Below are positions 61,316 to 64,000 of a stretch of 64,000 nucleotides of DNA, one piece after another. Origin of the DNA: Ramlibacter lithotrophicus (GTDB lineage: Bacteria; Pseudomonadota; Gammaproteobacteria; Burkholderiales; Burkholderiaceae_C); the NCBI RefSeq assembly GCF_012184415.1, contig NZ_VTOX01000005.1, positions 62,001 through 126,000 on the forward strand, read 5' to 3'. How positions within the stretch are numbered: position 1 is the stretch's first letter; each line of letters begins with the position of its first letter. A program made the translations under genes and the position numbers. Under the pieces are notes generated by a model. The model saw nothing but the letters and a program-made list of their open reading frames with translations. It was not told the DNA's origin and searched no databases.

Positions 61316-62179
61316 ATGATCGCCGCCCCGCTCGCCCCTTCCCTCGAGGACGAGGTTCCGCCCCACACGGCGGCGTTCTACCGGCGCGCGCTGCAGGCGC
61401 TGGTGGATGCCGGCGTGCCGTTCCTGGTCGGCGGCGCCTTTTCCCACGCCTGCTTCACCGGCATCCGCCGCTCGACCAAGGACCTCGACCTGTTCATCCG
61501 GCGCGGCGACTACGAGCGCGTGGCCGCCCTGATGGAGGCGCAGGGCTGGCGCACCGAGATGACCTATCCGCACTGGCTGGCCAAGGTGTACGCCGGCGAG
61601 GACTTCATCGACCTCATCTTCAATTCGGGCAACGGCGTCACGCCGGTGGACGACCGCTGGTTCCGCGACAACGCCGAAGCCGACGTGCTGGGCGTGCCGG
61701 TCAGCGTGGCCAACCTGGAGGACAGCCTGCTGTCCAAGGCGTTCATCATGGAACGCGAGCGCTACGACGGCGCGGACATCGCCCACCTGCTGCAGGCCAA
61801 CGCCGAACAGGTGGACTGGGACGGACTGCTGCAGCGCTTCGGCCCGCACTGGCGAGTGCTGCTGGCGCACCTGACGCTGTTCGGGTTCATCTACCCGGGG
61901 GAGCGGCATCGCGTGCCGCGATGGGTGATGGACAAGCTGATCGGCCGGCTGGCGGCCGAGACCCGCGATCCGCCCGGCGACGACCGGCGCGTCTGCGCCG
62001 GCACCTTGCTGTCGCGCGAGCAGTACCTGCACGACGTGGAGCGGCTGGGATACGTCGATGGCCGCCTCACCCCGGCCAGCACCATGACGGCCGAAGACGT
62101 CGCGGTGTGGACCGAGGCGATCCCGGCGCGACAGGCCGAGGCCGGTGCCACGGACGGAAAGGTCTCGCCGCTGGTCTAG
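61316..62179 (+). CDS. Nucleotidyltransferase-fold protein
   Basis: A 287-residue cytoplasmic protein. LVGGAFSHACFTGIRRSTKDLDLFIRR carries the nucleotidyltransferase GG-x-DxD motif, with the acidic pair in KDLDLF at about residues 60-64. Relatives include aminoglycoside-type and toxin-antitoxin nucleotidyltransferases, but this one is longer and unclassified. The N-terminus EVPPHTAAFYRRALQALVDAG is helical. It converges on the kinase gene: its TAG stop and the opposite TAG share the palindrome CTAG, so the genes overlap by four bases. Function is unknown. Confidence 0.8.
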   Translation: MIAAPLAPSLEDEVPPHTAAFYRRALQALVDAGVPFLVGGAFSHACFTGIRRSTKDLDLFIRRGDYERVAALMEAQGWRTEMTYPHWLAKVYAGEDFIDLIFNSGNGVTPVDDRWFRDNAEADVLGVPVSVANLEDSLLSKAFIMERERYDGADIAHLLQANAEQVDWDGLLQRFGPHWRVLLAHLTLFGFIYPGERHRVPRWVMDKLIGRLAAETRDPPGDDRRVCAGTLLSREQYLHDVERLGYVDGRLTPASTMTAEDVAVWTEAIPARQAEAGATDGKVSPLV

Positions 62180-62679
62180 GGCCGGCCGGCCACAGCCTGC
62201 AGGACCACGTCCGCGGCGCGCCCCGGATCGAGGGTCGCCGTATCAAGCAGCAGCGCCTCGCCCGCAACCGGTTCGAACCGCATGCCCCGCACGGCCTCCC
62301 ACGACGGCAGCACCTGGCCCGCGATGTCGCTCGTGCGGGTCGCGAGCCGCCGCCGGTGCTCGGCGGCGTCCGAGCACACGACGTGGACCATGAGGCAGCC
62401 GCGGCCCGCCTCGGCCGCCACCCGCGCCCACTGCCGCCGGCTCGCCGCGACCGGGTTGACGCAGTCGGCGACGACGGAAAGGCCGCGGCCCAGGTTATCG
62501 GCGGCGACGCCATACGCCACCTCATAGCCTGCGGCGCCCACGTCGGACATGCTGCCGCTGGCGACGAGCGCCCGTTCGATGGTGTCGATGCGCAGATGCA
62601 CCGCGCCAAGACGCTCCGCCAGCAGGCGCGCGATCGTGGTCTTGCCGGTACCGGGCAGGCCGGTGAGCGCGATGAGCAT
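62176..62679 (-). CDS. AAA family P-loop kinase
   Basis: A 167-residue cytoplasmic protein starting MLIALTGLPGTGKTTIARLLAERLGAVHLRIDTIE; the Walker A GLPGTGKTT is at residues 7-15 and the acid in LRIDTIE follows as in small-molecule kinases. VVADCVNPVAASRRQWARVA and HRRRLATR resemble the chloramphenicol phosphotransferase/zeta-toxin-like kinase group. The substrate is unknown. ATG 62679 is chosen because Walker A begins immediately after it. It converges with the nucleotidyltransferase-like gene and is divergent from the cyclophilin gene. Confidence 0.85.
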   Translation of the reverse strand: MLIALTGLPGTGKTTIARLLAERLGAVHLRIDTIERALVASGSMSDVGAAGYEVAYGVAADNLGRGLSVVADCVNPVAASRRQWARVAAEAGRGCLMVHVVCSDAAEHRRRLATRTSDIAGQVLPSWEAVRGMRFEPVAGEALLLDTATLDPGRAADVVLQAVAGRP

Positions 62680-62778
62680 GCACCATTGTGAGCTGTGCCC
62701 GCCACTGCGGCGCCCACGGGGATTTCCCGTGGGCACGGCGCGGCCGGCTCAAGCACAATCCGGGGCTTTCGCATCGCC

Positions 62779-63666
62779 ATGACCTTGCTGCTTCGCCGCG
62801 CCCTCCTCGCCTCGGCCCTTGCCGCCCTCGCCTTCGCCGGGACCGCCCGCGCGCAGAACCCCATGGTGCGCGTGCACACGACGGCCGGCCCCATCGACAT
62901 GAGCCTGCTGGCCGCCGAGGCCCCGCGCACGGTGGCGAACTTCCTCGCCTATGTGCGCGGCGGCGACTACACCGACGTGTTCTTCCACCGCAATGCATGG
63001 CTGGCGACGATGCCGCCGGTGCCGTTCGTCATCCAGTCCGGCGGCTACCGCTGGCCGGAGGGGACCTGCTGTCCGACGGTGGCCTCGCGCGGCGCCATCG
63101 CCAACGAGTTCAGCGCGGCGCGCTCCAACGTGGTCGGCACGGTGGCCATGGCCAAGATCGGCGGCGATCCCGACAGCGCCACCAGCCAGTGCTTCATCAA
63201 CATGCGCGACAACGCGGCCAACCTGGACACGCAGAACGGCGGCTTCACGGTGTTCGCGCGCGTCACCGCGCCGACCCTGGCGACCGCCAGCCGCATCGCC
63301 GCCCTGCAGCCGGTCAACGCACCCCCGTTCACCGAGCTGCCGGTGACCGGCTGGCAAAGCGGCACGCCGATCCAGCGCCACAACGTCGTGCGGATCACCG
63401 CCGTGACGGAATTCCCCGCGCAGCAGAGCGCGAGCGACCGCATCTTCAACTACCTGGAAGCGATGTACCCGCAATACACCGTGCCTTCGCAAGGCGTGTC
63501 GGGGGAAGCGCTGGGCTATCTGTTCCGCCACTACGGCGGCAGCGACGTCTACGTGGGCACGAAGGACGGCAAGGTCTGGTACCTGACGCCGGCGCAGGCA
63601 GGCAGTCCTGGCGAACTCGGCACCGTCGCCGACTGGCTCGCGGCGGCGCAGGCGGCAGGGTACTGA
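62779..63666 (+). CDS. Periplasmic cyclophilin-type peptidyl-prolyl isomerase
   Basis: A 295-residue protein with a signal peptide (residues 1-25, LLASALAALAFAGTARAQ). The cyclophilin domain is at about residues 28-210: VRVHTTAGPIDMSLLAAEAPRTVANFLAYV, TDVFFHRNAWL, QCFINMRDN and GGFTVFARV. The active-site Arg is in FFHRN. The Gln usually found as IQGG reads IQSGGY. The C-terminal 80 residues (YLFRHYGGSDVYVGTKDGKVWYL) are an extra beta-rich segment shared with some Burkholderiales proteins. It assists folding in the periplasm. ATG 62779 follows a short leader. Confidence 0.88.
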   Translation: MTLLLRRALLASALAALAFAGTARAQNPMVRVHTTAGPIDMSLLAAEAPRTVANFLAYVRGGDYTDVFFHRNAWLATMPPVPFVIQSGGYRWPEGTCCPTVASRGAIANEFSAARSNVVGTVAMAKIGGDPDSATSQCFINMRDNAANLDTQNGGFTVFARVTAPTLATASRIAALQPVNAPPFTELPVTGWQSGTPIQRHNVVRITAVTEFPAQQSASDRIFNYLEAMYPQYTVPSQGVSGEALGYLFRHYGGSDVYVGTKDGKVWYLTPAQAGSPGELGTVADWLAAAQAAGY

Positions 63667-63681
63667 GTCGAGCGACGGCGC

Positions 63682-64000
63682 TCAGCGCGCCGGCTTGACG
63701 AGCGGCCAGCCGCGGCGGGCCCATTCCGACATGCCGCCCGCGACGTAGCGCACGTGGCCGTAGCCGCGCTCGCGCAGCGCCCGCAAGGTGGCACTCGACC
63801 GGTTCTGCGTGTTGCAGATCAGCAGCACCGGCTTCTTCGGATCCAGCGGAATCTCCGCCAGGCGGGCGCCCAGCTGGCGCATCGGCAGCAACCGCGCGCC
63901 CGGCGCGACGCCGGTCGCGTGTTCCTGGGGCTCGCGGATGTCGATCAGGATCGCGCGGCCGGCCTCGTGCTCGGCCCGCGCGGCCTCCAGGCTCACCTGG
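63682..64000 (-). CDS. Rhodanese-like sulfurtransferase, N-terminus cut by window edge
   Basis: At least 104 residues of a single rhodanese domain. Motifs are ILIDIREPQEHATGVAPGA, PKKPVLLICNTQNRS with the active-site Cys in CNTQNRS, and RYVAGGMSEWARRGWPLVK. A GTG at 63994-63996 (Val-Ser-Leu-Glu) could start it, but the frame continues to the edge and the true start may lie outside. It converges with the cyclophilin gene, 15 bases apart. Such proteins transfer sulfane sulphur; the partner is unknown. Confidence 0.88.
   Translation of the reverse strand, partial: QVSLEAARAEHEAGRAILIDIREPQEHATGVAPGARLLPMRQLGARLAEIPLDPKKPVLLICNTQNRSSATLRALRERGYGHVRYVAGGMSEWARRGWPLVKPAR

Overview
The window reads as chromosomal DNA of a high-GC betaproteobacterium, most likely Comamonadaceae (Ramlibacter/Variovorax-like). 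The reasons are very high third-position GC, the long type of argininosuccinate synthase, a tamA-tamB pair, an ExbB-ExbD-ExbD-TonB cassette, a Bug-type solute receptor, and start codons that are often GTG or TTG. The genus is inference from gene content. No rRNA, CRISPR array, plasmid origin or intact transposase was seen.

Layout. 0-2.7 kb: a cut-off membrane protein, a nucleoside phosphorylase, argG and a small SPW-repeat membrane protein. 2.7-8.3 kb: tamB-tamA (outer-membrane assembly) on the minus strand. 8.4-13.2 kb: murB, a YajQ-family protein, a retropepsin-like protease, an MFS exporter and a phosphoesterase. 13.2-15.9 kb: an ECF sigma factor, a Tat-exported ferritin-like protein and a dihaem cytochrome lipoprotein behind an ECF-like promoter. 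15.9-24.2 kb: plsY, ybaK, a Tas-like aldo-keto reductase, a Nei/Fpg glycosylase, an acyl-CoA synthetase with an in-frame palindrome-rich insertion, a hydrolase, a DUF2927 metallopeptidase-like protein, and prfB with its programmed +1 frameshift. 24.3-28.1 kb: pepN and fbp.

28-43 kb is a large peptide-use block. A minus-strand Yej-like importer (two permeases and a double ATPase) is translationally coupled to a subtilisin-like lipoprotein and a DUF885 peptidase. A YejA-like receptor lies divergently, followed by a complete oppABCDF-type operon. 42.9-44.5 kb carries a divergent histidine kinase and single-domain response regulator. 44.5-50.2 kb holds a TonB-dependent receptor and its exbB-exbD-exbD-tonB energy cassette.

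50.4-52.1 kb is a small foreign remnant beside tRNA-Thr(CGT): a lower-GC gene for a trypsin-like protease without an export signal, and a decayed tyrosine integrase. From 52.1 to 60.2 kb an aromatic-acid catabolism region follows. It has MarR, a VOC protein, an FAD monooxygenase and DUF2783, then fumarylacetoacetase, a Bug receptor, a metallo-beta-lactamase-fold hydrolase and a divergent IclR regulator with two clear operator-like sites. The window ends with a phosphoesterase, a nucleotidyltransferase-like protein, a small P-loop kinase, a periplasmic cyclophilin and a cut-off rhodanese.

The most unusual items are the mosaic of nested palindromes read through in frame inside the acyl-CoA synthetase, the lone trypsin-like protease in the tRNA-Thr remnant, and the ECF sigma/ferritin/dihaem-cytochrome operon.
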